Shown in pieces: positions 40,309 through 48,512 of a stretch of 64,000 bases of DNA. Made by a program: the position numbers and the translations under genes. The first letter of the stretch is position 1. Every line of letters begins with the position of its first letter. Below the pieces are notes generated by a model. It ran no database searches and was not told the origin of the DNA. It worked only from the letters and a program-made list of their open reading frames with translations. Origin of the DNA: Salinicoccus albus DSM 19776 (lineage in GTDB: Bacteria > Bacillota > Bacilli > Staphylococcales > Salinicoccaceae); the NCBI RefSeq assembly GCF_000385175.1, contig NZ_ARQJ01000024.1, positions 1 through 64,000 of the forward strand. The letters are read 5' to 3'.

Positions 40309-41251
40309 ATTGTTCAGCCTTATATGGAATGAAGTGGCGAAAATATATATACAGAAATCTACCTGGATCATGTATATATTTATCATATTGCTGATTGCCG
40401 GCGTTGCTGCACTGTCATTCTTTTCAGACGTTAATAACAATGAATACGGCGATGACTGGAAGGCGGAGCTCGAAGCAGAGAATGAAGCGCTGACCGAAGA
40501 GATGCAGGAAAGCGAGTTTGCGGGTGACTTTAACACTCAGCAAATTGAAAAGAATGATTACCACATCGAAAATGACATCAAACCTGCAGAGTATGATGCA
40601 TGGCAGTTTGTTTTTGAAAATTCGATGCTGTCCTCATTCATCAGTCTGCTGACGATTATTGTGGCTGGTGGCATCGTTGCCAATGAATTCAAATGGGGGA
40701 CGATCAAACAGCTTCTCATCCGTCCGATATCGAGAAGTACAATATTGCTGTCCAAGTATATTTCTGTCTTAATATTTGCATTAGCTACACTGGCATTTGT
40801 GCTGGTACTATCCTGGATTGCCGGAGCCATGCTGTTTGGCGTCCAGGGACTGAACCCGGAAATGGTGCTGAGGAAAGGCGGCGAACTTCAAGCCTCAACA
40901 GTGGTTGAAGAAATCATCAGCAGCTACGGGTTCAAGTTAGTCAATCTGTTCATGATGACGACTTTCGCTTTTATGATTTCAGCGATTTTCCGCAACAGTG
41001 CACTTGCCATCGGTACGGCAGTATTCCTGATGATGGCAGGGACTTCGATCGTCTCTTTCTTTGCTGATAGAGTCTGGGTCAAATATATACTGTTTGCGAA
41101 TACAGATCTGACTGTTTATACAAGCGGTATGGGACCGGTGAGAGACGAGATGACGATGGGCTTTTCAATCGTGGTACTTGTTGTATACTGGGTCATATTA
41201 ATGGCGGCTTCATGGCTGGCGTTCACAAAACGGGATGTTGCAGGCAACTGA
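40301..41251 (+). CDS. ABC-2 type permease, partner of the BcrA-like ATPase
   Basis: 316 residues from TTG 40301, with GGGGAG 8 bases upstream inside the ATPase gene. Six hydrophobic segments: TM1 about 20-42, a large acidic extracellular loop (about 43-105), then TM2-TM6 from 106 to 310. ANEFKWGTIKQLLIRPISRSTILLSKY (residues about 125-152) is the typical ABC-2 cytosolic coupling motif. It forms a heteromeric exporter with the upstream ATPase. Likely substrate a peptide antibiotic or lipid, not determined. Confidence 0.9.
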   Translation: MGRLFSLIWNEVAKIYIQKSTWIMYIFIILLIAGVAALSFFSDVNNNEYGDDWKAELEAENEALTEEMQESEFAGDFNTQQIEKNDYHIENDIKPAEYDAWQFVFENSMLSSFISLLTIIVAGGIVANEFKWGTIKQLLIRPISRSTILLSKYISVLIFALATLAFVLVLSWIAGAMLFGVQGLNPEMVLRKGGELQASTVVEEIISSYGFKLVNLFMMTTFAFMISAIFRNSALAIGTAVFLMMAGTSIVSFFADRVWVKYILFANTDLTVYTSGMGPVRDEMTMGFSIVVLVVYWVILMAASWLAFTKRDVAGN

Positions 41252-41252
41252 T

Positions 41253-41283
41253 GACAAGCGAAGCGGCTCCCGCTTCGCTTGTC
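41253..41283 (+). terminator. Hairpin after the ABC exporter
   Basis: GACAAGCGAAGCG (41253-41265) with CGCTTCGCTTGTC (41271-41283), loop GCTCC. Stable stem, poor T tract. Confidence 0.7.
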
Positions 41284-41437
41284 TGTTCTCCCTGGAAATT
41301 ATTGATACGATTTGCATAGAACTTCATTTTATTGTAAAATAACCAACATAACTTATTTGTGAATATTGAAAATATTGTGAGTGCAGATAAGTTATAATCT
41401 AGAAAGAACCATCAACTATGGAGGGGTCTTATTTAAC

Positions 41438-42073
41438 ATGTCCAAACTTTGGAACGCTGTGGACGATTATTTTAATTCAGAATTGAATGCTGATGATGAA
41501 GTGATAACAGGCATTCTCGAAACGAAAGAAGATCGGGAGGCGGCAGTCGCCGGCCAGGGAAAATTCATGCAGCTGCTGGCCAAGATCAAAGATGCCAAAT
41601 CGATTTTAGAGATTGGCACACTTGGCGGATACAGCACATTATGGCTGGGTAAAGCACTTCCTGAAGACGGGAGAATGGCAACACTTGAATCAAACAGTGA
41701 ACATGCAGAAATTGCTGAAGATCATATTGCTGCAGCTGGACTTGAAGACAAAGTTGAAATTATTACCGAGCCTGCTGAAGAATCATTGCCGAAATTACTC
41801 GAACGCGGATATCCGCGGTTTGATTTCATCTACATCGATGCCAATCAGAAATTATTCCCGGATTATCTGGAAGAAGCCATAGACATGGCGAAATGCGGGT
41901 CGGTGATTATAACCGAACGTAAAATTGTTGAGAAGTTCGATGAGAACTCGGTTGATCCTGAAATGCAGAGATGTATGGAGATACTCAAAAACAGTGAAAG
42001 AGTAGATGCAACTGCAGTTCAGACAGTAGGAAGCAAGGGACATGACGGATTCATCTTGGCAGTATTAGACTAG
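41438..42073 (+). CDS. O-methyltransferase family 3 (COMT-like)
   Basis: 211 residues. Start ATG 41438 behind GGAGGGG; the frame is open upstream but not protein-like. It is a SAM-dependent catechol-type O-methyltransferase: ILEIGTLGGYSTLWLGKALP (motif I, about residues 55-75), MATLESNSEHAEIAEDHI, IITEPAEESLPKLL and FDFIYIDANQKLFPDYLEEA (metal-binding Asp). A YrrM/TrmR-like tRNA methyltransferase is an alternative in Bacillales, but the sequence here fits general family 3. Single gene with its own terminator. Confidence 0.85.
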   Translation: MSKLWNAVDDYFNSELNADDEVITGILETKEDREAAVAGQGKFMQLLAKIKDAKSILEIGTLGGYSTLWLGKALPEDGRMATLESNSEHAEIAEDHIAAAGLEDKVEIITEPAEESLPKLLERGYPRFDFIYIDANQKLFPDYLEEAIDMAKCGSVIITERKIVEKFDENSVDPEMQRCMEILKNSERVDATAVQTVGSKGHDGFILAVLD

Positions 42074-42086
42074 AGTGCAGATAAAT

Positions 42087-42115
42087 AAAACCAGGGCGCT
42101 TGCGTCCTGGTTTTT
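42087..42115 (+). terminator. Rho-independent terminator
   Basis: AAAACCAGGGCG (42087-42098) with CGTCCTGGTTTTT (42103-42115), loop CTTG. Confidence 0.92.
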
Positions 42116-42301
42116 GTGTTTTGATGGTGTGATACCCGATTTCGAAGTGTCCACTTTCTCTAATGGTTTCTGATTATGGCAGCTATCCGCCTGAAGACAT
42201 CAGGGCCCCTTCTTAATTCGTCTGGGAATACACTGGCATCCATATGTATTATAATGAGTTGTAAATCAACTTTGAATCATTATGAAGGAGTGGATGCACA
42301 T

Positions 42302-43288
42302 ATGGACGATTTTAAAGCATTAGTCGTGGATAAAAAAGATGAAAAGATGTCTATGGAAGTGAAGCATATTGGCCTTTCCGACCTCTCTGAAGGAGAAGTG
42401 ACGATAAGCGTCGCCTATTCCAGCGTGAACTACAAGGATGGTATGGTGGCTGTTAAAGGGGATTTAGCTGAAACGCTGCCGCTGGTTCCGGGTATTGACC
42501 TGGCCGGTACAGTCATTGCTTCAGAGGATGATCGCTTCCAGGAAGGCGATCCGGTGATTGCCACCAGCTATTTCATTGGTACGAGACATACAGGCGGCTT
42601 CAGTGAAGTAGCCAGAATACCATCTGAATGGGTGGTTCCTTTGCCTGACGGACTCACCTTTGAGGAATCGATGAAACTCGGCACTGCAGGATTTACTGCA
42701 GCACTCGCCATTCAGCGGCTGGAGGAGAATGAATTGACACCGGGCTCCGGTAAAATATTGGTCGACGGCGCGAGTGGCGGTGTTGGCAGCCTGGCGATAA
42801 ACATGCTTTATGACAGGGATTATGATGTGGTTGCGAGTACCGGGCGCACAGAAGAGGCATCATATCTGAAATCACTGGGCGCTTCCAAAGTCATTCACAG
42901 GGATCAGGTGACGGACTTCAGAGGCAAAGCCACACGCACAAGACAGTGGGCCGCTGCGATCGATCCAGTCGGCGGTAAGACACTGCAGTATATTTTGAGC
43001 AGCCTGGATTATGGCGGATCAGTGGCCACATGCGGGCTTGCCGGCGGTATTGAAGTAGAGACGACTGTACTGCCGTTTATCTCCCGGGGGATTAACTGGC
43101 TGGGTATTGATTCGGTCAAATATCCGATGGAGAAACGCATCAAAGTATGGCAGAGACTTGCTGACGATATGAAGCCTTCCGCGCTCGAGACAGATATTTC
43201 CCACGAAATATCGTTGGATGAACTGCCGGATACACTGCACAGTATACTCCAAGGAGAAATCCGCGGGAGAATCATTGTAAAAATGTAA
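42302..43288 (+). CDS. YhdH/AcuI-type zinc-less NADPH oxidoreductase
   Basis: 328 residues from ATG 42302, behind GAAGGAGTG. It is a medium-chain dehydrogenase/reductase of the YhdH subgroup: SVNYKDGMVAVKGD (about residues 40-53), PLVPGIDLAGTVI, GTRHTGGFSEVARIP, KLGTAGFTAALAIQRL, and the NADPH loop VDGASGGVGSLAINML (about 155-170). It lacks the zinc Cys/His set. AcuI of this subgroup reduces acryloyl-CoA; B. subtilis relatives are general quinone/enone reductases. It most likely detoxifies reactive alpha,beta-unsaturated carbonyls. Single gene. Confidence 0.87.
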   Translation: MDDFKALVVDKKDEKMSMEVKHIGLSDLSEGEVTISVAYSSVNYKDGMVAVKGDLAETLPLVPGIDLAGTVIASEDDRFQEGDPVIATSYFIGTRHTGGFSEVARIPSEWVVPLPDGLTFEESMKLGTAGFTAALAIQRLEENELTPGSGKILVDGASGGVGSLAINMLYDRDYDVVASTGRTEEASYLKSLGASKVIHRDQVTDFRGKATRTRQWAAAIDPVGGKTLQYILSSLDYGGSVATCGLAGGIEVETTVLPFISRGINWLGIDSVKYPMEKRIKVWQRLADDMKPSALETDISHEISLDELPDTLHSILQGEIRGRIIVKM

Positions 43289-43325
43289 AAAGCAGTCCAA
43301 TCGATTCCGATTGGACTGCTTTTTT
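43287..43325. terminator. Bidirectional terminator between yhdH-like and trhO
   Basis: A 17-base perfect stem (43287-43303 with 43308-43324), A5 on the left and T6 on the right. It serves both convergent genes. Confidence 0.95.
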
Positions 43326-43327
43326 AC

Positions 43328-44284
43328 TTATTTTGCGTAATATTCTGCTTCCAGTTTTTGAATCTGTGCTTCAACAGCTTCAGCTGGAAGTTCATTTTCG
43401 ATGATATATCTATTTTTCGGGCTTTTTGTGCATTCGATGGAACAGCCGCCCAGATGCTTTGCCTCATTTTCTTCTGATGCAAGAATTTGCGCATTGCAGT
43501 CAGGGTCGGCACAGTTGGTATAGCGTTCACATGGTGTACCGTCGAAATGATCTCTGCCGACGACAGTATGTTCAACCTGATTAACCGGTACGGTAATCCT
43601 TTCGTCGAACACGTACATCATGCCGTCCCAGTTCTGTCCCTTTGCCACAGGATCTTTACTGTAACTTGCAATCCCGCCATGCAATTGGCCGACATCATCA
43701 AACCCTTCACGCTTCAGCCAGCCTGAGAATTTTTCACAGCGGATGCCGCCGGTGCAGTAGGTTAAAATGCGTTTACCTTCAAGCATGTCGCGATTGTCCG
43801 CTACCCACTCAGGCAGATCGCGGAATGTTTCCACTTCCGGACGGATTGCACCTCTGAAATGGCCGACGTCATACTCATACGTATTTCTCGCATCCAGGAG
43901 AACTGTATTGTCGTCCTGCATCTCTTTCATGAATTCAGACGGCTCCAGATACTCGCCGGTCAGTTCCCTCGGATCGATATCTTCATCAAGGCTGAGGTTT
44001 ACCAGTTCCGGACGCGGACGTACGTGCATTTTCTTGAATGCATGATCCTCCGATTCGTCGATTTTAAATGTAATCCCTTCGAATAATGGATGGTTTTCCA
44101 TATATTCCTTATATCTTTCAGTATCTGCCACAGTCCCGGATACGGTACCGTTTATCCCTTCTGTGGCCACCAGGATACGACCTTTCAGGTTCATATCTGT
44201 GCACAGTTCGAGATGTTCTGCGGCGAATTCCTCGGGGGCTTCAATGTCTGTGTAATAATAATAAAGTAATACCTGATATTTCAT
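43328..44284 (-). CDS. trhO: tRNA uridine(34) hydroxylase, rhodanese-domain TrhO
   Basis: 318 residues from ATG 44284 (AGGTGG upstream); open frame further upstream is not conserved-looking. It has an N-terminal acylphosphatase-like domain ([14 protein letters not shown] near 37-50, [10 protein letters not shown] near 86), then a rhodanese domain with [20 protein letters not shown] and the active Cys177 in [17 protein letters not shown]-terminal zinc-type cysteine region follows ([25 protein letters not shown]). TrhO uses oxygen to make 5-hydroxyuridine at tRNA position 34. It is divergent from queC, which acts at G34, so two wobble-base genes share an intergenic region. Confidence 0.94.
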   Translation of the reverse strand: MKYQVLLYYYYTDIEAPEEFAAEHLELCTDMNLKGRILVATEGINGTVSGTVADTERYKEYMENHPLFEGITFKIDESEDHAFKKMHVRPRPELVNLSLDEDIDPRELTGEYLEPSEFMKEMQDDNTVLLDARNTYEYDVGHFRGAIRPEVETFRDLPEWVADNRDMLEGKRILTYCTGGIRCEKFSGWLKREGFDDVGQLHGGIASYSKDPVAKGQNWDGMMYVFDERITVPVNQVEHTVVGRDHFDGTPCERYTNCADPDCNAQILASEENEAKHLGGCSIECTKSPKNRYIIENELPAEAVEAQIQKLEAEYYAK

Positions 44285-44553
44285 TGTCTGTTTCCACCTA
44301 TCATTTATATTTGCAGGATATACCTGATAGAAATGCATGAAGAAGTTTTCATGCATTGTTGGATTATATCAAAAATGAAGTGTATTTGAAAGTAATTTTT
44401 ACATAGATGTCAATTTGTCATCGCTGGGCATATCTGCGAATCCACAGAGCCACCGGGGGCCCTGTAACACAGAATGTAGCAATGTTACCGATAAATTGTT
44501 AAAATCATATAATCGAATAGATACTGGATATGTACTCAGGAAGGGATGATACT

Positions 44554-45238
44554 ATGGATAAAGATAAAGCGCTCGTAGTCTTCTCGGGCGGTCAGGACAG
44601 CACCACCTGCCTGTTTCATGCGATGGCGCATTACAAGGAAGCAGAACTGGTCACTTTCCAGTACGGCCAGCGGCACAGTCTGGAAATAGATGTTGCGAAA
44701 AACATTGCAGAAGACCAGGGATTGAAACATCATGTTCTGGACATGTCACTGCTTTCCCAGCTGAGTCCGAATGCACTGACCCGGCATGACATAAAGATAG
44801 AGGAAGGGGAGGTGCCGAATACATTTGTGCCTGCCTGCAAGAAATATGCTGTTTTTATCTTTTGCTTCTGCCCTGGCGTATCAGATCGGAGCGAAGACGA
44901 TTATTACTGGTGTTTGTGAGACAGACTTCAGCGGCTATCCGGACTGCAGGGATATATTTGTAAAATCGATGAATGTAACGGCAAACCTTGCGATGGATTG
45001 CGATTTTGTGATTGAAACGCCGCTCATGTGGCTCGACAAGAAAGAAACGTGGGCGCTGGCAGATAAATACGGCAGTTTTGATTATATCAGGGAAAATACA
45101 CTGACCTGCTATGAAGGGATCATGGGAGATGGCTGCGGTGAATGTCCGGCCTGTAAGTTAAGAAATGACGGCCTGTATACATATATGGAAGAAAAGGCGG
45201 CAGGACGGTATGTCGATGAAAGATTTGAGAATGAATGA
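44554..45238 (+). pseudogene. queC: queC (preQ0 synthase) with a frameshift from an extra TGCC unit
   Basis: The start is ATG 44554 behind AGGAAGGGA. The first frame gives [20 protein letters not shown] (PP-loop) and runs to VPNTFVP (residues about 86-93), then leaves the family. The rest of QueC continues in another frame: [38 protein letters not shown], then [16 protein letters not shown] with the zinc cysteines. The junction is TGCCTGCCTGC at 44828-44838. Removing one TGCC restores [10 protein letters not shown], the usual family sequence. So a 4-base tandem duplication is the lesion. QueC makes preQ0 from carboxydeazaguanine for queuosine synthesis. queD and queE are not in the window. 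A sequencing or assembly error is possible. Confidence 0.9.
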
Positions 45239-45385
45239 ACTCTGGGTGCTGCATCGTTTCACACGCCGCTATGACGCAACAGCGGGGTTATATAACTGAA
45301 GCAAGCGGGGAGACGGCTGCGGATCAAACTGATATAATTTTAATAAGTAAGCAGGGTTATAAAACGCCTGACAGGAGGAAATTGT

Positions 45386-46027
45386 ATGAAAGTAGAAATC
45401 TGGTCGGATATTGGCTGCCCATTTTGTTATATCGGTAAGAAAAATTTCGAAGCGGGCGTGGATCAATTCGAAGGAAAAGAAGCGCTTGATATTGTTTTCA
45501 GAAGCTATCAGCTCGCCCCTTCCGCTAAACAGGTGCCGACTGAATCCATGCATGAATTGCTGGCCAATAAGTACGGTAAGACCATAAAGGAAGCTGAGAT
45601 TATGAACACCCAGGTTGCTGACGCGGCGAAAGAAGCGGGACTCACTTTCAATATGGATGAAGTGGTGCCCTCGAACACGATGGATGCCCACCGGGTTATC
45701 AAATTGGCCACAGAATCCGGCAGCCCGGAGGAGGCGGTGGAGCGTTTCTATGCGGCCTATTTCACGAACGGTGAAAATGTTGCAGACAGAACAACACTGC
45801 TTAAGATTGCCGGCGAGCTCGGATTGGATACAGACGCGGTCACTAAAATGCTGGATAGTGATGATTATAAAGAGGATGTCTATACTGAACAGAACGTAGC
45901 CAATCAGCTGGGCGCCCAGGGCGTGCCGTTTTTTGTCATCAACAGGAAGTATGGCATTTCCGGCGCGCAGCCGGCGGACGCTTTCCAGGAAGCACTGGCC
46001 AAAGCATATGAAGAGTCAGACCAATAA
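45386..46027 (+). CDS. DsbA-family oxidoreductase, FrnE-like
   Basis: 213 residues, ATG 45386 behind CAGGAGGAAA. It is a thioredoxin fold with a helical insertion: VEIWSDIGCPFCYIGKKNF at the start (active CPFC, residues 11-14), FRSYQLAPSA, a long helical middle (about 55-150) and the cis-Pro loop QGVPFFVINRKYGISGAQPAD near 175-195. No signal peptide, so it works in the cytosol, like FrnE of polyketide clusters and stress-response homologues. It probably acts as a disulfide isomerase or reductase under oxidative stress. Single gene. Confidence 0.93.
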   Translation: MKVEIWSDIGCPFCYIGKKNFEAGVDQFEGKEALDIVFRSYQLAPSAKQVPTESMHELLANKYGKTIKEAEIMNTQVADAAKEAGLTFNMDEVVPSNTMDAHRVIKLATESGSPEEAVERFYAAYFTNGENVADRTTLLKIAGELGLDTDAVTKMLDSDDYKEDVYTEQNVANQLGAQGVPFFVINRKYGISGAQPADAFQEALAKAYEESDQ

Positions 46028-46050
46028 TGAAAATGGGGCTTTCATTTTCA
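46028..46050 (+). terminator. Short hairpin after the FrnE-like gene
   Basis: TGAAAATG (46028-46035) with CATTTTCA (46043-46050). Weak, begins at the stop codon. Confidence 0.5.
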
Positions 46051-46068
46051 AAATCTGTGTAGTATACT
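46040..46068 (+). promoter_or_regulatory. Promoter of the queF operon
   Basis: TTTCAT (46040-46045), 17 bases, TATACT (46063-46068). It would start transcription about 15-20 bases before the riboswitch. Confidence 0.55.
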
Positions 46069-46091
46069 ATTGCAAGTGCAAATGAATATGA

Positions 46092-46126
46092 AGAGGTTCT
46101 TAGCCCAACCCTCTATAAAAAACTAA
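46092..46126 (+). ncRNA. PreQ1-I riboswitch aptamer
   Basis: The stretch AGAGGTTCTTAGCCCAACCC then TCTATAAAAAACTAA matches the type I preQ1 aptamer: stem P1 AGAGG/CCTCT, a C-rich loop with the preQ1-binding cytosine, and the A-rich tail AAAAAACTAA that folds back into the H-type pseudoknot. It senses the queuosine precursor preQ1 and controls the queF-yhhQ genes downstream. Confidence 0.93.
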
Positions 46127-46153
46127 GACACGGATTCTATAATTATAAGTTAT

Positions 46154-46189
46154 ATGCCATGTGCCTTAGCGGGATACATGGCATTTTTA
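46154..46189 (+). terminator. Riboswitch expression-platform terminator
   Basis: ATGCCATGT (46154-46162) with ACATGGCAT (46176-46184), 13-base loop, then TTTTAT. Sited 28 bases after the aptamer, so preQ1 binding would be expected to favour termination. Confidence 0.85.
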
Positions 46190-46225
46190 TCGTTTGAACA
46201 GCCTGTGTCTGAAAGGAGAAGAATC

Positions 46226-46714
46226 ATGAGTGAAAATAATACTGAAGATTTAAGTCTGCTGGGTAAAGAAGCAGTCAAATATGAGTTTGACTACAACCCT
46301 GATCTGCTGGAAACTTTCGATAACAGCCACCAGGGACGCGATTACTTCGTTAAATTGAACTGCCCCGAATTTACGACGCTCTGCCCGATCACCGGCCAGC
46401 CGGACTTTGCGACCCTTTACATCAGCTACATACCGGATGTGAAGATGGTGGAAAGCAAGGCGCTGAAGCTGTATCTTTTCAGTTTCAGAAATCACGGTGG
46501 TTTTCATGAAAAAAGCATCAACATGATCATGGATGATCTCATAGATCTGATGGATCCCAAATATATCGAAATATGGGGCAAATTCACACCAAGAGGCGGT
46601 ATCTCAATCGATCCTTACTGTAACCACGGCCGTAAAGGGACGAAATATGAAGAGATGGCGGATCACCGCATGATGAACCACGATATGAATCCTGAAATGA
46701 TTGATAACCGCTAA
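46226..46714 (+). CDS. queF: NADPH-dependent preQ0 reductase QueF
   Basis: 162 residues, ATG 46226 behind GAAAGGAGAAG. It is a T-fold enzyme of the short, single-domain QueF type. The catalytic Cys53 and Asp60 lie in [16 protein letters not shown], and the family motif [17 protein letters not shown] (about 86-102) binds [23 protein letters not shown] follows. It reduces the nitrile of preQ0 to the amine of preQ1, an unusual four-electron reaction. It is first in a two-gene unit behind a preQ1 riboswitch, so its product feeds back on it. The upstream enzyme QueC appears frameshifted in this genome, so preQ0 may have to come from outside. Confidence 0.95.
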   Translation: MSENNTEDLSLLGKEAVKYEFDYNPDLLETFDNSHQGRDYFVKLNCPEFTTLCPITGQPDFATLYISYIPDVKMVESKALKLYLFSFRNHGGFHEKSINMIMDDLIDLMDPKYIEIWGKFTPRGGISIDPYCNHGRKGTKYEEMADHRMMNHDMNPEMIDNR

Positions 46715-46767
46715 TACTGAAGGGCGCTAAGAATTTCTTCCTGAAACATCAAAGAGGAGGAAATGAA

Positions 46768-47412
46768 ATGTTATTCTATTTGACTGCACTTTTTTCCGGT
46801 TTGCTGGTTGTCTCCAATATCCTTGGAGTGAAATTGTTTTCAATCGGACCGTTCATGATGCCTGCAGCAGTGGTTGTCTATATGGCCACATTTCTCATTA
46901 CTGACGTCATTGGGGAGGTCTACGGCAGGAAAAACGCCCGGCGGACTGTTCAGGCCGGTTTTTTCACGCAGATTATTGCGCTTGTCTTCATCTATCTGGC
47001 GATAGAACTGCCAGCGGCCCCTGCATTCGGGATGCAGGCAGAGTACGCCATGGTACTCGGCGGCAGTTTTCAGGTCATCGCTGCAAGCCTTGTATCTTAT
47101 CTGATCAGCCAGAACCTGGATGTCACAATCTTTCACACGCTGAAGAAAAAGCATGGGAAGAAAAAACTCTGGTTCAGAAACAACCTGTCCACCGCTGCCG
47201 CCCAGCTGGCAGATACCGTAATCTTTATCGTCATCGCTTTCTGGGGAGCCGTACCGACCCAGGCAATGCTCGGTATGATCGGTGCACAGTATATTGTTAA
47301 ACTCATTATTGCGCTTGTTGATACCCCTGTTGTATATCTGCTCGTTAAAATGGCGGGAAGAGGAAAAGCTGCAGAGCCTATGGCCTATGATTCCGCCCGG
47401 GTTCAGTCATAG
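46768..47412 (+). CDS. yhhQ: Queuosine precursor transporter, YhhQ/VUT family
   Basis: 214 residues, ATG 46768 behind AGAGGAGG. Six membrane segments. It matches the vitamin-uptake-like (YhhQ/QPTR, DUF165) family: LLVVSNILGVKLFSIGPFMM, YMATFLITDVIGEVYGRKNARRTV (conserved TDVI-E-YG-K) and a late NLSTAAAQLADTVIFIVIAF. YhhQ of E. coli imports preQ0 and preQ1. Co-transcribed with queF (53 bases downstream) behind the preQ1-I riboswitch, which supports a queuosine-precursor substrate here. With a damaged queC, it would be the cell's main route to preQ0/preQ1. Confidence 0.9.
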   Translation: MLFYLTALFSGLLVVSNILGVKLFSIGPFMMPAAVVVYMATFLITDVIGEVYGRKNARRTVQAGFFTQIIALVFIYLAIELPAAPAFGMQAEYAMVLGGSFQVIAASLVSYLISQNLDVTIFHTLKKKHGKKKLWFRNNLSTAAAQLADTVIFIVIAFWGAVPTQAMLGMIGAQYIVKLIIALVDTPVVYLLVKMAGRGKAAEPMAYDSARVQS

Positions 47413-47451
47413 GCAGGGGCTGCATCCAGCGGTATAAAGTGATTATGATGG

Positions 47452-47482
47452 AAACGCTTGGATTAAATATCCAAGCGTTTTT
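47452..47482 (+). terminator. Rho-independent terminator after yhhQ
   Basis: AAACGCTTGGAT (47452-47463) with ATCCAAGCGTTT (47469-47480), loop TAAAT, T5. Confidence 0.92.
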
Positions 47483-47516
47483 CACCCCTTTGATTTGTCT
47501 GTATAAGATGCTGCGA

Positions 47517-47801
47517 TTAATCTTCCGCTGTTGCCGAATGTTTCTTGAAAGTCACAAGCTTATACAGATGAAAGACTGCTCCAAAAAGTACCATGAGCGG
47601 CACAACTGCTAAAATCACGAAGAACAGGGATCCTCCAAATTGACGCAGGCCGAAGCTGGCGAAGAATTCGCTGGTGGTCACTTCAGCGATGGGCGGGTAA
47701 AAGACATAGACATAGATCAACGCGATTACGGCCAGCATAAATGTATAGAATATGAAGTTGGAGATGTGATAGGGTCGTGTATACTTGTCGAATTTAAACA
47801 T
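47517..47801 (-). CDS. Small membrane protein of 94 residues, unknown
   Basis: ATG 47801 is preceded on the minus strand by GAGGGGGTTTAAAAA, a good ribosome site. Two hydrophobic helices (about residues 15-35 and 58-80) are joined by an extracellular loop with acidic and aromatic residues (YPPIAEVTTSEFFASFG). The C-terminus is basic then acidic. It resembles short 2-TM proteins common in Staphylococcaceae, but I recognise no named family. Likely real, alone on this strand. Confidence 0.7.
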   Translation of the reverse strand: MFKFDKYTRPYHISNFIFYTFMLAVIALIYVYVFYPPIAEVTTSEFFASFGLRQFGGSLFFVILAVVPLMVLFGAVFHLYKLVTFKKHSATAED

Positions 47802-47915
47802 TTTTTAAACCCCCTCTGTATTAATTATCACTCACATTATACACTATATTTATGTGTGTATGAACAGAAAAATAGTGAAAATAAAGATTAATGAGAAAAT
47901 TAAGGAGTGATTCAG

Positions 47916-48431
47916 ATGTTTTTGAGAAAAGCCGGTGCTGACGATTTGGCCAGAGTAATGGAGATTAAGGATGCGGTTGTGCCGATCATGATAAATGCAG
48001 GAAATACGCAATGGAGTGATGCGTACCCGGATTATGAAAGGTTTAGTGAAGATGTCTCTAACGGCTCGTTATATGTATATACGGCGGATGACGCGATAAA
48101 GGGGTTCGTTGTGGCAGATGATGAACATCCTGAACCATACAGAGCGCTTTCGTGGAGACTGACGAGGAAAAAAAGTGCTGCGATGCACCGGATGGCTGTT
48201 GATCCAGCATGTCAGGGACAGGGCATTGCCGCTAATATCATTGAAGCTGTCGAACAGAAGCTTGCTGCAAAAGGATATAAAGGGATACGCACCGACACGT
48301 CTTTGGAGAATAAGAGAATGCAGATGAGGTTTGAACAGCATGATTATCAGTTTATAGGAAAACTGAAACTTGAAGCGGACTCAGATGACTGGTACGTGGC
48401 TTACGAAAAGGTAATAGCAGAGAAAATCTGA
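47916..48431 (+). CDS. GNAT family N-acetyltransferase
   Basis: 171 residues. ATG 47916 is preferred, with AAGGAGTGA just upstream. GNAT features: LRKAGADDLARVMEIKDAVVPIM at the start, NGSLYVYTADDAIKGFVV (about 47-64), MHRMAVDPACQGQGIAANIIEAVE (acetyl-CoA loop Q-G-x-G-I-A, about 90-112) and IRTDTSLENKRMQMRFEQHDYQFIGK. It resembles the YkkB/YesJ-like acetyltransferases; the substrate is unknown. Single gene. Confidence 0.87.
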   Translation: MFLRKAGADDLARVMEIKDAVVPIMINAGNTQWSDAYPDYERFSEDVSNGSLYVYTADDAIKGFVVADDEHPEPYRALSWRLTRKKSAAMHRMAVDPACQGQGIAANIIEAVEQKLAAKGYKGIRTDTSLENKRMQMRFEQHDYQFIGKLKLEADSDDWYVAYEKVIAEKI

Positions 48432-48512
48432 AAAATGGGTTTAATCTTTTGTTCCCTGCCCTGGATGGTGTAATATAGAGAAGCTATATATTACATATTA
48501 GGGGGAATTTCA

